Positions 16,438 to 24,430 of a DNA stretch of 64,000 nt are shown piece after piece. The DNA lies in NCBI RefSeq assembly GCF_024112395.2, contig NZ_CP078013.2:2356001-2420000 (forward strand). The letters run 5' to 3'. The translations under genes were made by a program, and so were the position numbers. Below the pieces are notes generated by a model that saw nothing but the letters and a program-made list of their open reading frames with translations, ran no database searches and was not told the DNA's origin. Source of the DNA: Pseudomonas pergaminensis. GTDB lineage: Bacteria; Pseudomonadota; Gammaproteobacteria; Pseudomonadales; Pseudomonadaceae. How positions within the stretch are numbered: the first letter of the stretch is position 1; every line of letters starts with the position of its first letter.

Positions 16438-17714
16438 TGCGTTTTTGCGTGCTGTTGCTGAGTGTTGTTGCGTGTGTGAGCCAGGCTCAGGAAATCGCTG
16501 CCGGCGCCGGTGGCTCGATCGCCCTGTCCTCAGGGGAGGGGCGCATTCTGCACTTTGTCGCGCCCGTGGATTCGGTGCTGGTGGCCGAACCGAATGTGGC
16601 CGACCTGCAAGTGGTGTCACCCGGCACGATCTATATCTTCGGCAAGGCACCGGGCAATACCAGCCTGATCGCCCTCGGCAGCGACGGCAAGCAACTGGCG
16701 AGCCTGACCCTGGCCGTCAGCAGTGGCAGCCAGGCGGTGACCACCCCCATGCAGGCCTTGCACCCCGGCAGTGGCGCGCAGGTCAGCGGCGCCGGCAACC
16801 GCTTGATCGCCAAGGGCACGCTGGGTTCGGTGGCGGAAGCGACGGACCTTAACGCGTTGCTCAACCCACAGGGCCAAGGCTTCCAGAGCGCGATCAACAC
16901 CGCCGAGTACGCGGGGGCTGCCCAGGTAAACCTGCGGGTGCGGTTTGCCGAAGTGTCCCGCTCGGAGTTGCTGCACTACGGCGTGAACTGGAACGCGATG
17001 TTCAATAACGGCACCTTCTCGTTCGGCCTGATCACCGGTGGCCCATTGGCAGCGGCGTCGGCGGGGGGCTTGGCGGCGGCGGGCGCCGGCTCGGGCAATG
17101 TGAACATCGACGGCATGCTCGACGCCTTGCAGGCCAACGGCGTGCTGCAGATTCTCGCCGAGCCGAATATCACCGCCATGACCGGCCAGACCGCCAGCTT
17201 CCTCGCGGGTGGCGAAGTGGCGATCCCGGTGCCGGTCAACCGTGACCTGGTGGGCATCGAATACAAGTCGTTCGGTGTGTCGCTGCTGTTCAATCCGACC
17301 CTGCTGCCCAACGGCCGCATCGCCCTGCAAGTACGCCCGGAAGTCAGCAGTGTGGTCAGCGGCGGCACCGTGGATTTCGGCAACTTCCACGTGCCGTCCT
17401 TCAGCGTGCGCCGCGCCGACACGCGGGTGGAAGTCGGCAGTGGGCAGACCTTCGCCATCGCCGGCCTGTTCCAGCGCGAAAGCAGCCAGGACATCGAGAA
17501 ACTGCCGCTGCTGGGGGACCTGCCGATCCTCGGCAACCTGTTCCGCTCCAAGCGCTTCCAGCGCAATGAAACCGAGTTGGTGATCCTTATCACGCCCTAT
17601 CTGGTTGAGCCGGTGCGCGGTCGCACCCTCGCCACGCCCCTGGACGCACAACCGGCTACCGCAGCGGCCACCGGACCGCGCAGCGGCGGGGCGTTCGGTT
17701 TCTACATGAATTGA
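16434..17714 (+). CDS. sctC2: Secretin C-terminal half (SctC2/RhcC2-like, CpaC-like)
   Basis: 426 residues with a signal peptide (MMRFCVLLLSVVACVSQAQ). Residues about 20-95 form a pilus-type N-domain (GEGRILHFVAPVDSVLVAEPNVADLQVVSPGTIYIFGKAPGNTSL-type, as in Tad CpaC and RhcC2), then the secretin core at about 150-395 including VPVNRDLVGIEYKSFGVSLL and RRADTRVEVGSGQTFAIAGL. It forms the outer-membrane pore. The canonical N0/N1 ring domains of SctC are not here but in the separate gene at 19432-19998, as in rhizobial systems. Confidence 0.9.
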   Translation: MMRFCVLLLSVVACVSQAQEIAAGAGGSIALSSGEGRILHFVAPVDSVLVAEPNVADLQVVSPGTIYIFGKAPGNTSLIALGSDGKQLASLTLAVSSGSQAVTTPMQALHPGSGAQVSGAGNRLIAKGTLGSVAEATDLNALLNPQGQGFQSAINTAEYAGAAQVNLRVRFAEVSRSELLHYGVNWNAMFNNGTFSFGLITGGPLAAASAGGLAAAGAGSGNVNIDGMLDALQANGVLQILAEPNITAMTGQTASFLAGGEVAIPVPVNRDLVGIEYKSFGVSLLFNPTLLPNGRIALQVRPEVSSVVSGGTVDFGNFHVPSFSVRRADTRVEVGSGQTFAIAGLFQRESSQDIEKLPLLGDLPILGNLFRSKRFQRNETELVILITPYLVEPVRGRTLATPLDAQPATAAATGPRSGGAFGFYMN

Positions 17715-17728
17715 TCAGGGGGCCTGCC

Positions 17729-18109
17729 ATGACTGCTTTGCGAGTGTTGATGCTGTTGCCCCTGGCACTGATGGGTTGCCAGACCCATTTGGCGCCGACT
17801 TATTACTCGTCCGAATACCGCGCGGATGGCCTGCCGACCCAGTGTCAGCAACCGCCGGCCACCGACACCATCGGCCTGGGCGAAGACTTCAAGCCGACCC
17901 TGGCGTTGGGCTGCGCGAATAACTTGAACCTGATGCAGATGGTCGAGCGCAAGCAGGACCTGACCCAAGGCCGCCCGACCGGCCCGGCCATGGCCGCCCC
18001 CGTAGGCCGCGCCGCCCAGGTCTACATCGAAGGCTTCGACCGCGAACAGCTACAGCGCCGCAAAGACCAACAAGAAGCCAAGGCTGGCGCAGCGGGGGGC
18101 CAACAATGA
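17729..18109 (+). CDS. CpaD-like lipoprotein beside the secretin
   Basis: 126 residues from the ATG at 17729. The lipoprotein signal is MTALRVLMLLPLALMGC. The central segment TLALGCANNLNLMQMVERKQDL resembles the conserved GCA..NL..MV..P.DL core of Tad-pilus CpaD lipoproteins, which work beside the CpaC secretin. It is directly downstream of a CpaC-like secretin, so a pilotin or secretin-stabilising role is likely. A divergent charged C-terminus (QLQRRKDQQEAK) follows. Confidence 0.6.
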   Translation: MTALRVLMLLPLALMGCQTHLAPTYYSSEYRADGLPTQCQQPPATDTIGLGEDFKPTLALGCANNLNLMQMVERKQDLTQGRPTGPAMAAPVGRAAQVYIEGFDREQLQRRKDQQEAKAGAAGGQQ

Positions 18110-18137
18110 CCGCTTGTACGCTGATCCCATGCAGGAA

Positions 18138-18369
18138 CTGGCTTGCCAGCGATAGCGGCCTCCCAGCCAACCCCAATCTACCTGACACCCCACATACCAA
18201 CTGTGGGAGCTGGCTTGCCAGCGATAGCGGCCTCCCGGCCAACCCAAACCTACCTGACACCCCACATCCCAACTGTGGGAGCTGGCTTGCCTGCGATGAC
18301 GGCCTCCCAGCCAACCCAAATCTACCTGACACCCCACATCCCAACTGTGGGAGCGGGCTTGCTCGCGAA
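18138..18369. repeat. REP array with 72-bp period
   Basis: CTGGCTTGCC-type REP cores start at 18138, 18210, 18282 and 18354 (the last as GGGCTTGCTCG). Each is followed by CCAACCC and CTACCTGACACCCCACAT spacers. The array lies between the CpaD-like gene and the inverted TPR gene. Confidence 0.9.
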
Positions 18370-18404
18370 AGCTTTGTGTCTGGCGCTAGAGATTTTGGGC
18401 TGGA

Positions 18405-18612
18405 GTACGTATCCATTGCTGCGGTAACGGCCGCTTATGGTTCCGCTCTTACAGTGGGTCACTTTTGGAAGGACCGGAAGCCGGCCCAGCCAAAAGTAAC
18501 CAAAAGGTCCTCGTCCCACCACTCTGCACCTCGCCTAGGCTCGGCATGCCCTCACTTCGGCCAGCGTGGTTTTATGGAGCGCTTGAAATCAAAAGCAGAT
18601 CAAAAGCAGTCT
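18405..18612 (+). repeat. Long intergenic repeat element, copy 2 (short form)
   Basis: It begins GTACGTATCCATTGCTGCGG, shares the CACTTTTGGAAGGACC and CCACCACTCTGCACCTCGCC blocks with the copy at 24046, lacks the big central hairpin, and ends in a short ATCAAAAGCAG tandem tail. A directly repeated GGACCGGAAGCCGGCC hairpin replaces part of the middle. Confidence 0.75.
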
Positions 18613-18621
18613 TGTGTTGTG

Positions 18622-19386
18622 TCAGTTGGGGGCTACCAACCCCAGCTCTTTTGCTTGCGCCACCGGGTCGCTGATGGCTTTGATGCGTTTCGCTTCCGCC
18701 ACCAACCGCTCACGCTCGGCAGCCGGAATGTCATCCAGCGGCAGTGTGGCAACCCGCTGCTCATGACCGGCCAGCACCATCACCAACAGCACATTGCGTT
18801 GATGCCGAGGCAAGGCGCGGGGCGATTGGGTGACCGAGGCGATGGTGTCCAACGCCTGTTGCGACTGCCCACCCAGCGCGTACGCCAGGGCCAGGTTGCA
18901 ACGGTTGTCGAGGTCGTCGGGCTTGAGGCTCAGGCTCTTGGCGAACGCGCTTTGCGCTGCACCGGCCTGGCCATTGAGGATCTGCGCGACACCCAGGCGG
19001 GTGTAGGCAACCGGCAAGTGGCTGATCTCGGCGGCCTGGCCCAGGGCGGTGACCGCACGCTGAGTCTTGCCCAACTGCAATTGCGCGGTACCCAGGCCGA
19101 GCAGGGCGTCGGCATTGCGCGCGTCGAAACCCAGGGCCTGCTGGTAGGCACGCTCGGCGCCCGCCGCGTCCTTGGCGTCGAGCCTGGCCTGGCCGAGCTT
19201 GAGCCACAGCTCGATACCGGCGCCAGGTTGCTGCGCCGCACGCTCGTACAGCGCCGCCGCACTGGCATAGTCGCCGCGTTTGCTCAGGTCATCGGCCAGT
19301 TGCAAGGACTTGTCGGAATCGGTCGCGGGCTTGCTGGAGCAGGCGGCCAGCAACAGGGTACTGGCGAGCAGGAAATTCTTGGGCAT
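18622..19386 (-). CDS. TPR lipoprotein (TadD-like) inserted between the secretin halves
   Basis: 254 residues from the ATG at 19386. The lipoprotein signal is MPKNFLLASTLLLAACSS. About five TPR hairpins follow (DYASAAALYERAAQQPG, AGAERAYQQALGFDARNADALLGLG, QRAVTALGQAAEIS, and so on). It is transcribed against the rest of the cluster and starts only about 45 bp from the N-terminal secretin half. Length, lipobox and repeats resemble TadD of Tad pili, which supports secretin assembly. As recalled, rhizobial and P. syringae T3SS-2 clusters also carry a TPR gene near their split secretin. Confidence 0.75.
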   Translation of the reverse strand: MPKNFLLASTLLLAACSSKPATDSDKSLQLADDLSKRGDYASAAALYERAAQQPGAGIELWLKLGQARLDAKDAAGAERAYQQALGFDARNADALLGLGTAQLQLGKTQRAVTALGQAAEISHLPVAYTRLGVAQILNGQAGAAQSAFAKSLSLKPDDLDNRCNLALAYALGGQSQQALDTIASVTQSPRALPRHQRNVLLVMVLAGHEQRVATLPLDDIPAAERERLVAEAKRIKAISDPVAQAKELGLVAPN

Positions 19387-19431
19387 CGTCACAACTCGTC
19401 TGGCGAAGGCGGACGCCATGTAAGCATATTT

Positions 19432-19998
19432 TTGCTGGCTGTCCTATGCCTGTTCAGCAGCAGTTTGGCCCGCGCCGCCGAAGAGCCCGCGTGGTTCTCC
19501 CAGCCGTACGCCTACGTGCTGGTCGACCAGGATGTACGCAGCGCCCTGGAAGAATTCGGCCACAACCTCGAGGTGCCGCTGGTGCTCTCCGACAAGGTCC
19601 GCGGCAAGGCCCGCAGCACCCTTCGCGCGGCCACCGCCGGGGAGTTCCTGCAGGCCCTGTGCAGCACCAACGGCCTCACCTGGTACTTCGACGGCAACCT
19701 GCTGTACCTCAACGCCAGCGATGAAATCAGCACCAAGCTGTTCAAGGCCAGCGCCCTGGACCTGGACCAGTTGCAGGCCTACCTCAACACCCTCGATGTG
19801 TTCGGCCAGCAGCTGTCCATGCGCAACGGCCCCGAGGGCGACGAAGTGTTCGTGTCCGGACCACCGCCGTACCTGGCGCTGGTGCAACAGCATGTCGACC
19901 ACCTGCACCCCAAGGCCGTGGCCACCCCGGTGGCGCGCGAGCGGGGCGTGCGGGTGTTCCGTGGCGCCCAAGTCAGTACCGAAACCCCAACCCAGTAA
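19432..19998 (+). CDS. sctC1: Secretin N-terminal half (SctC1/NolW-like)
   Basis: About 188 residues. The body holds the N0-N1 domains of type III secretins: VDQDVRSALEEFGHNLEVPLVLS, GLTWYFDGNLLYLNAS and GDEVFVSGPPPYLALVQQHVDHL. No pore domain follows; that part is the gene at 16434-17714. The start is uncertain. No in-frame ATG or GTG exists between the last upstream region and the signal-like LLAVLCLFSSSLARAAEE, so TTG at 19432 is the best guess. An out-of-frame ATG at 19418, directly followed by TAA, sits behind a good ribosome binding site (AAGGCGGA). A 5' lesion is possible. Confidence 0.75.
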   Translation: MLAVLCLFSSSLARAAEEPAWFSQPYAYVLVDQDVRSALEEFGHNLEVPLVLSDKVRGKARSTLRAATAGEFLQALCSTNGLTWYFDGNLLYLNASDEISTKLFKASALDLDQLQAYLNTLDVFGQQLSMRNGPEGDEVFVSGPPPYLALVQQHVDHLHPKAVATPVARERGVRVFRGAQVSTETPTQ

Positions 19999-20010
19999 AG
20001 GAGCAGCACC

Positions 20011-20244
20011 ATGTCCGTAACGGCCGTAGACAGCAATCTCGCCCCTGGTGGCGCCAGCCCTGAAGCCAAGTTCAATGCTGCGGTGGATAACGCCAAGGCC
20101 GCCGACAAACCTGCCGAGCCGACCGACGCCGAGCTCACCGATTCGTTCATCACCCAGGCGGTCACCTACGGCGGCCAGTTCATCATCATGCCCAAGATGC
20201 AGGAACTGCTGAACGACGCCATGTCCGATGACGACGAAGAATAG
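20011..20244 (+). CDS. Small acidic protein, needle/pilin-position gene
   Basis: 77 residues, starting after AAAGGAG. An Ala/Pro/Glu-rich N-terminal half is followed by a hydrophobic amphipathic segment (DSFITQAVTYGGQFIIMPKMQELL) and an acidic tail DDDEE. No signal peptide or cysteine is present. It lies between the secretin N-half and SctI, the position of the extracellular subunit (for example hrpA) in some clusters. It does not show the usual SctF WQ/P motif, so needle, secreted accessory protein or chaperone all remain possible. Confidence 0.7.
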   Translation: MSVTAVDSNLAPGGASPEAKFNAAVDNAKAADKPAEPTDAELTDSFITQAVTYGGQFIIMPKMQELLNDAMSDDDEE

Positions 20245-20253
20245 GAAGCCCCT

Positions 20254-20688
20254 ATGACTATCAGTCTCGCCGCCGGCGCTTCGGCGTTGCCGCCGTCTGC
20301 CGGCGCGGGGCCCGCTGGGGCCTCGCAGAACCTGTTCGAGCACATGGCCAACACCGCCAAGGGCATGCCCGAAGGCGCCAGCCCGCACCAGATCGGCTCG
20401 GGCCTGATGGAGCGGATGAACAGTTTCATCGATCGCACACGGGCTTTTTCCGAGCGTGCCGACCTGCTCACCAATAACCCGTCGGCACCGCCGCCAGCCC
20501 AGGCAGAGATCCGCACAGCCAGTGCCTCGCCATCGGCAGAGCCGGGGAAAAAAGTCGGCGAGCAACAGGTCGACCAGATCGTCCACTCCCTGGGCAAGAT
20601 GTTCGACTACTCCATCGAAACCCAGATGGTGGTGCGCGGCGCGACGCAGATTTCCGGGTCCGCCAACACCTTGCTCAAGGGTCAATAA
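20254..20688 (+). CDS. sctI: Type III secretion inner-rod protein SctI (NolB/HrpB-like)
   Basis: 144 residues, preceded by AGGAAG. The C-terminal end EQQVDQIVHSLGKMFDYSIETQM followed by VRGATQISGSANTLLKGQ is the conserved SctI finish (TLLKGQ), which forms the inner rod linking needle and export gate. The N-terminal half is Ala/Pro/Gly-rich and poorly conserved, as usual. It is placed directly before SctJ, as nolB is in rhizobia. Confidence 0.85.
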   Translation: MTISLAAGASALPPSAGAGPAGASQNLFEHMANTAKGMPEGASPHQIGSGLMERMNSFIDRTRAFSERADLLTNNPSAPPPAQAEIRTASASPSAEPGKKVGEQQVDQIVHSLGKMFDYSIETQMVVRGATQISGSANTLLKGQ

Positions 20689-20692
20689 CCGT

Positions 20693-21475
20693 ATGCCAAG
20701 CCCAAACCGCGCCCTGCGCCTGTTGCTGATCGGCCTGCTCGCCAGCCTGCTGCAAGCGTGCAACACCGACCTCTACACCAACCTCAGCGAGCGTGACGCC
20801 AACGCGATGGTCGCGGTGCTGCTGCGCGGTGGCATCCCGGCGGAACGCAAGGCCCAGGACAATGGCCAGCTCAAGGTGGTGGTCGACGAATCGCGCTTTG
20901 CCGAAGCCATGACCCTGCTTGATAACGCCGGCCTGCCGCAGCAGAGTTTTTCTAACATGGGCGAGGTGTTCAAGGGCAATGGCCTGGTGTCGTCCCCCGT
21001 GCAGGAGCGGGCGCAGATGATCTATGCGTTGAGCGAAGAACTGTCCCACTCGGTGTCGCAGATCGACGGCATCGTTGCCGCCCGTGTGCACGTGGTGCTG
21101 CCGGACAACGACTTGCTCAGGCGCGTGATCTCGCCGTCGTCGGCCTCGGTGCTGGTGCGTTACGACCCGGGCACCGACATCAACACGCTGATCCCACAGA
21201 TCAAGACCCTGGTGGCCAACGGCATCTCCGGGCTCAGCTACGACGGTGTCTCGGTGACCGCGATCAAGGCCGCTGTCGCCATCAGCCAAAACCCGGCGCA
21301 ACCACGGCTGGCGCGCTTCCTGGGCCTGTGGCTGCTGGAAGATAACCTGCCACAGGCACGCTTGATGTTCGGTGCGCTGCTCCTGATCGCACTCGGTGCG
21401 CTGGGCGTGCTGGCCCGCCAGCAATGGGTGCGCCGCCAGTCCCAGGCGCTGTATGTGCTCAAGGAGGGTGAATGA
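20693..21475 (+). CDS. sctJ: Type III secretion inner-ring lipoprotein SctJ
   Basis: 260 residues from the ATG at 20693. The signal peptide has a lipobox (LLASLLQAC). The conserved start TDLYTNLSERDANAMVAVLLRGGIPAERK and the segment VQERAQMIYALSEELSHSVSQIDGIVAARVHVVLPDND are diagnostic of SctJ/FliF. One C-terminal helix (ARLMFGALLLIALGALGVLARQQWV) anchors it. It builds the 24-mer inner ring with SctD. The stop overlaps the next start. Confidence 0.96.
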   Translation: MPSPNRALRLLLIGLLASLLQACNTDLYTNLSERDANAMVAVLLRGGIPAERKAQDNGQLKVVVDESRFAEAMTLLDNAGLPQQSFSNMGEVFKGNGLVSSPVQERAQMIYALSEELSHSVSQIDGIVAARVHVVLPDNDLLRRVISPSSASVLVRYDPGTDINTLIPQIKTLVANGISGLSYDGVSVTAIKAAVAISQNPAQPRLARFLGLWLLEDNLPQARLMFGALLLIALGALGVLARQQWVRRQSQALYVLKEGE

Positions 21476-22086
21476 GTTTGTTCGAGCGTTGGCAGGGGCT
21501 GGTGGCCGAGCCCTTGCAGTTCGTGCGTGGGGCCAGCCTGGGCGGGTGTTTTGCCGATGAGTTGCCGGAAGCGGTGCTGCAGGCGATGCAGGGCCAGCCG
21601 CGCTTTCGCCAGCGACTGGAACAGCTGCTGGTCAGCCATTACCAATTGGCGCCCATGGATCAATTGATCCCACCTGTGGCGGCGGACTTGCCGGTGTTGC
21701 TGCTGTCGCCGGCGCAGTTCGCCCGCTTGCCGAGGCAGTGCGGGGCGATCTGGCATGCCTCGACCCTGAGCCGGGAGATCCGTCGCGAGGTGGTCAATGA
21801 GCTGCGCGAAGGCCTCGGCGCCGAAGTCTTCGTGGCCGCCCTGGCCTTGCGCCAACTGGGCGGCGCGGCGGATCTGCTGCGTGATCCCGCTGAATTGGTC
21901 GAGGCCATTGACCGCGACGGCCAGGGCTGTGTCGCCGCGTGGTTGCACGCCCAACATGCCGACTGGCAGGGCTGGTTGCGTTTGCGGTTTGCCTTTCCCC
22001 AGGGTGACGGCGCCAGGGTGCCCCGCGACCTGGAGATCGTCCAGGCCGCTGCCGCGTGCCTGCTGGCCGAGGAGATTACGCCATGA
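21472..22086 (+). CDS. sctK: Type III secretion sorting-platform protein SctK (NolU/HrpD-like)
   Basis: 204 residues. It is a soluble Leu/Ala/Gln-rich protein without clear motifs. Its place between SctJ and SctL with four-base overlaps, its length, and features such as an early FERWQGLVAEPLQFV and a late WLRLRFAFPQGD fit SctK, the cytoplasmic adaptor between the SctD ring and the SctQ pods. Confidence 0.75.
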   Translation: MSLFERWQGLVAEPLQFVRGASLGGCFADELPEAVLQAMQGQPRFRQRLEQLLVSHYQLAPMDQLIPPVAADLPVLLLSPAQFARLPRQCGAIWHASTLSREIRREVVNELREGLGAEVFVAALALRQLGGAADLLRDPAELVEAIDRDGQGCVAAWLHAQHADWQGWLRLRFAFPQGDGARVPRDLEIVQAAAACLLAEEITP

Positions 22087-22667
22087 GTGAATTGCCGAGT
22101 CGTCCCACCGCCCGCATCCTGCGTGCCGAAGAGGCCGCGTTGTGGAGCGACGGTTTTGCCTTCCTGCAAGCGGCCAAGGCACAGGCCGAACAGATCAAGA
22201 CCGACAGCGAGCAATGGCTGAGCAGCGCCCGCGCCGAGGGCTTTGAAAGTGCTCGGCAGGAAGGCGCCGAACAGGTGGCGCAGTTGCTGCTGCAGACCCA
22301 GTCCCAGGTGCAGCACTACTTGAGCAGCCTGGAAGGGTCCCTGGCCGACCTGGCCCTGGGCATCGTGCGCGAAGTGCTGGGCGAACTGGATAACGCCGAT
22401 CGCGTGGTGCGCAGTACCCGCCAGGCCTTGAGTGCGTTTCGCCAGGACCAGGCCCTGACCCTGTGGGTGCCGCCGGCGGAAGTCGATGCATTGCGCCAGC
22501 GCCTTACGCTGGAAGGGCTGGCGATTGCGGTGGACGCCGATGAACAGTTGCACGCCGGCCAAGCACGCCTGAACAGCCCGGCCGGTTCCGTGGAGTTGGG
22601 CCTTGAAGCCCAATTGCACAACCTGCGTCGCAGCTTGTTGCCTTTCGCCGAAGAGGGCGTGGCATGA
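22083..22667 (+). CDS. sctL: Type III secretion stator protein SctL (NolV/HrpE-like)
   Basis: 194 residues from the ATG at 22083 (ATGA overlap with SctK). It begins with ILRAEEAALWSDGFAFLQAAKAQAEQIK, the typical SctL/FliH start, then a helical Ala/Gln-rich stalk and a globular C-terminal domain (RQALSAFRQDQALTLWVPP and later). It binds and restrains the ATPase SctN and connects it to SctQ. A longer upstream frame overlaps SctK and is not used. Confidence 0.88.
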   Translation: MSELPSRPTARILRAEEAALWSDGFAFLQAAKAQAEQIKTDSEQWLSSARAEGFESARQEGAEQVAQLLLQTQSQVQHYLSSLEGSLADLALGIVREVLGELDNADRVVRSTRQALSAFRQDQALTLWVPPAEVDALRQRLTLEGLAIAVDADEQLHAGQARLNSPAGSVELGLEAQLHNLRRSLLPFAEEGVA

Positions 22668-23986
22668 ACCTTGAGCAGTTGCTGCCTCGACTCAGCGCAC
22701 GCCTGGCCCAGGCGCGTCTGCGGCCCATGCACGGCACGGTGCTGAGCATTCGTGGTGTGCTGCTGCGGGCCAGTGTGGCGGGCGCGAGCATTGGCGAATT
22801 GTGCCAACTGCGCGAACCCGGCAGCGCACGCAGCCTGAGTGCCGAGGTGATAGGTTTTGATGGTGACGAGGCGATCCTGTCGCCCATTGGCTCCATGGAG
22901 GGGCTGTCCACGCGCACCCAGATCACCGCCACTGGCGAGACCCTGGGCGTGGCGGTCGGTGATGCGCAGTTGGGGCGGGTGATCAGCCCCATGGGAGATT
23001 TCCTCGATGGCGACGGCCTTCCACCGACCGTGGCCTTGCAGCATTACCCGCTGCATGCCGAACCGCCGGCACCGTTTTCCCGGCAACTGATCGTGCGCTC
23101 GATGGCCCTGGGCATTCGCTCCATCGATGGCTTGTTGACCTTGGCCCAGGGCCAGCGCATGGGGATTTTTGGTGAGCCCGGCGTGGGCAAGTCGTCGTTG
23201 TTGGCCAGCATCATTCGCAACAGCGAAGCGGATGTGATCGTGATCGGGCTGATTGGCGAGCGGGGCAGGGAGGTGCGCGAGCTGCTCGATGTGCAACTGG
23301 ATACCCAGGCCCGTGCGCGCACGGTGGCGGTGGTCGCGACGTCGGATCGTCCGGCGGCCGAGCGGGTACGTGCGGCGTTTGTCGCTACCACTCTGGCTGA
23401 ATACCACCGTGACCAGGGTCGTACTGTGTTGCTGTTGATGGACAGCCTGACTCGCTTTGCCCGTGCGCAGCGTGAGATCGGCCTGGCTGTGGGTGAGCCG
23501 CCGACTCGGCGGGGTTATCCGCCGTCGTTTTTCTCGGCTTTGCCGCGTCTGCTGGAGCGTGCGGGGCCGGGGCCGACCGGGAGTATTACCGCGTTGTACA
23601 CGGTGCTCACCGAGGGCGATGCGGCCAGTGATCCGGTGGCGGAGGAGGCTCGTTCGATTCTTGATGGGCATATCGCGTTGAGTGCCGAGCTGGCTCAGCG
23701 TAATTACTTTCCGGCGGTGGATGTGTTGCGCAGTCGTAGCCGGTTGATGGAGCAGGTGGCGGGTGAGGAGCATAAGCGTTTGGCCATGCGGATTCGTGAG
23801 TTGATGGCGCGGTATGGCGAGATCGAGATGCTGATTCGGGTGGGCGAATACTCCGCTGGCAGCGACCCGCTGGCGGACGAAGCGATCAACCGTCACGCGG
23901 CCATCGAAGCCTTCTTGCGTCAGAACGCTGATGAACCGAGCAGCCTTGAACAGACGTTGGTACGCATGCGGCAGGTACTGGCATGA
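22664..23986 (+). CDS. sctN: Type III secretion ATPase SctN
   Basis: 440 residues. F1-type ATPase core: Walker A GIFGEPGVGKSSLLAS, the VIGLIGERGREVREL segment, Walker B TVLLLMDSLTRFARAQREIGLA, and GSITALYTVLTEGDAASDPVAEEARSILDGHIALS. Length fits HrcN/RhcN. It unfolds and detaches substrates from chaperones at the export gate. It overlaps SctL by 4 bp. Downstream, the operon is interrupted by a 444-bp repeat region before SctO. Confidence 0.97.
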   Translation: MNLEQLLPRLSARLAQARLRPMHGTVLSIRGVLLRASVAGASIGELCQLREPGSARSLSAEVIGFDGDEAILSPIGSMEGLSTRTQITATGETLGVAVGDAQLGRVISPMGDFLDGDGLPPTVALQHYPLHAEPPAPFSRQLIVRSMALGIRSIDGLLTLAQGQRMGIFGEPGVGKSSLLASIIRNSEADVIVIGLIGERGREVRELLDVQLDTQARARTVAVVATSDRPAAERVRAAFVATTLAEYHRDQGRTVLLLMDSLTRFARAQREIGLAVGEPPTRRGYPPSFFSALPRLLERAGPGPTGSITALYTVLTEGDAASDPVAEEARSILDGHIALSAELAQRNYFPAVDVLRSRSRLMEQVAGEEHKRLAMRIRELMARYGEIEMLIRVGEYSAGSDPLADEAINRHAAIEAFLRQNADEPSSLEQTLVRMRQVLA

Positions 23987-24009
23987 AGCTGGATGCATTC
24001 GCCGGTAGT

Positions 24010-24039
24010 TGTAGGAGCTGGCTTGCCGGAGATGGCGGT
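24010..24039. repeat. REP sequence between SctN and SctO
   Basis: GTAGGAGCTGGCTTGCCGGA followed by GATGGCGGTC is a single REP unit, placed 24 bp after the SctN stop. Confidence 0.75.
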
Positions 24040-24045
24040 CTGTGG

Positions 24046-24360
24046 GTGTACATATCCATTGCTGCGGTAACGGCGACTTATGGTTCCGCTCTTACAGCGG
24101 GTCACTTTTGGAAGGACCCAAAAGTAACCAAAAGGTCCTCGCCCCACCACTCGGTGCCTCGCTTAGGCTCGGCATGCCCTCACTCCGGCTTGAATCCGTG
24201 GGCCGCCGCCACGCGCCATCCATGGCGCGGGGCGGCTAACCCGGCGTCCTGCCGGGTTACCCACGGATTCAAGCCTGCGTTCGGCCAGCGTGGTTTTACG
24301 GGGCGCCTCAGATCAACAGCAAGATCAAAGGCAAGAGCAAGATCAAGAGCGGCTCGCTTC
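24046..24360 (+). repeat. Long intergenic repeat element, copy 3 (full form)
   Basis: The fullest copy begins GTACATATCCATTGCTGCGG, carries the TCACTTTTGGAAGGACCCAA block, and has a hairpin with 15-bp perfect arms (24188-24202 and 24260-24274) around the GCGCCATCCATGGCGC palindrome. It ends with an AGATCAA-rich tail. It separates SctN from SctO inside the secretion operon. Confidence 0.8.
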
Positions 24361-24430
24361 GCATCGTGGGTACGTGTAGGAGCTTCATGGGTTACTTGAT
24401 GTGGTTTGGCATGAAAATGGAGACAACCGA

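Noticed and set aside
18138..18369. 72-bp array considered as CRISPR
   Set aside because: Same reasons; the unit contains a REP core and conserved spacer text.
18106..19431. Long plus-strand frame upstream of the secretin N-half
   Set aside because: It runs through repeats and antisense to the TPR lipoprotein; composition is that of a GC-rich shadow. Only the part from about 19432 reads as a secretin.
24042..24239. Small protein gene inside the long repeat element
   Set aside because: The frame is not preserved in the other two copies and the DNA behaves as a repeat.
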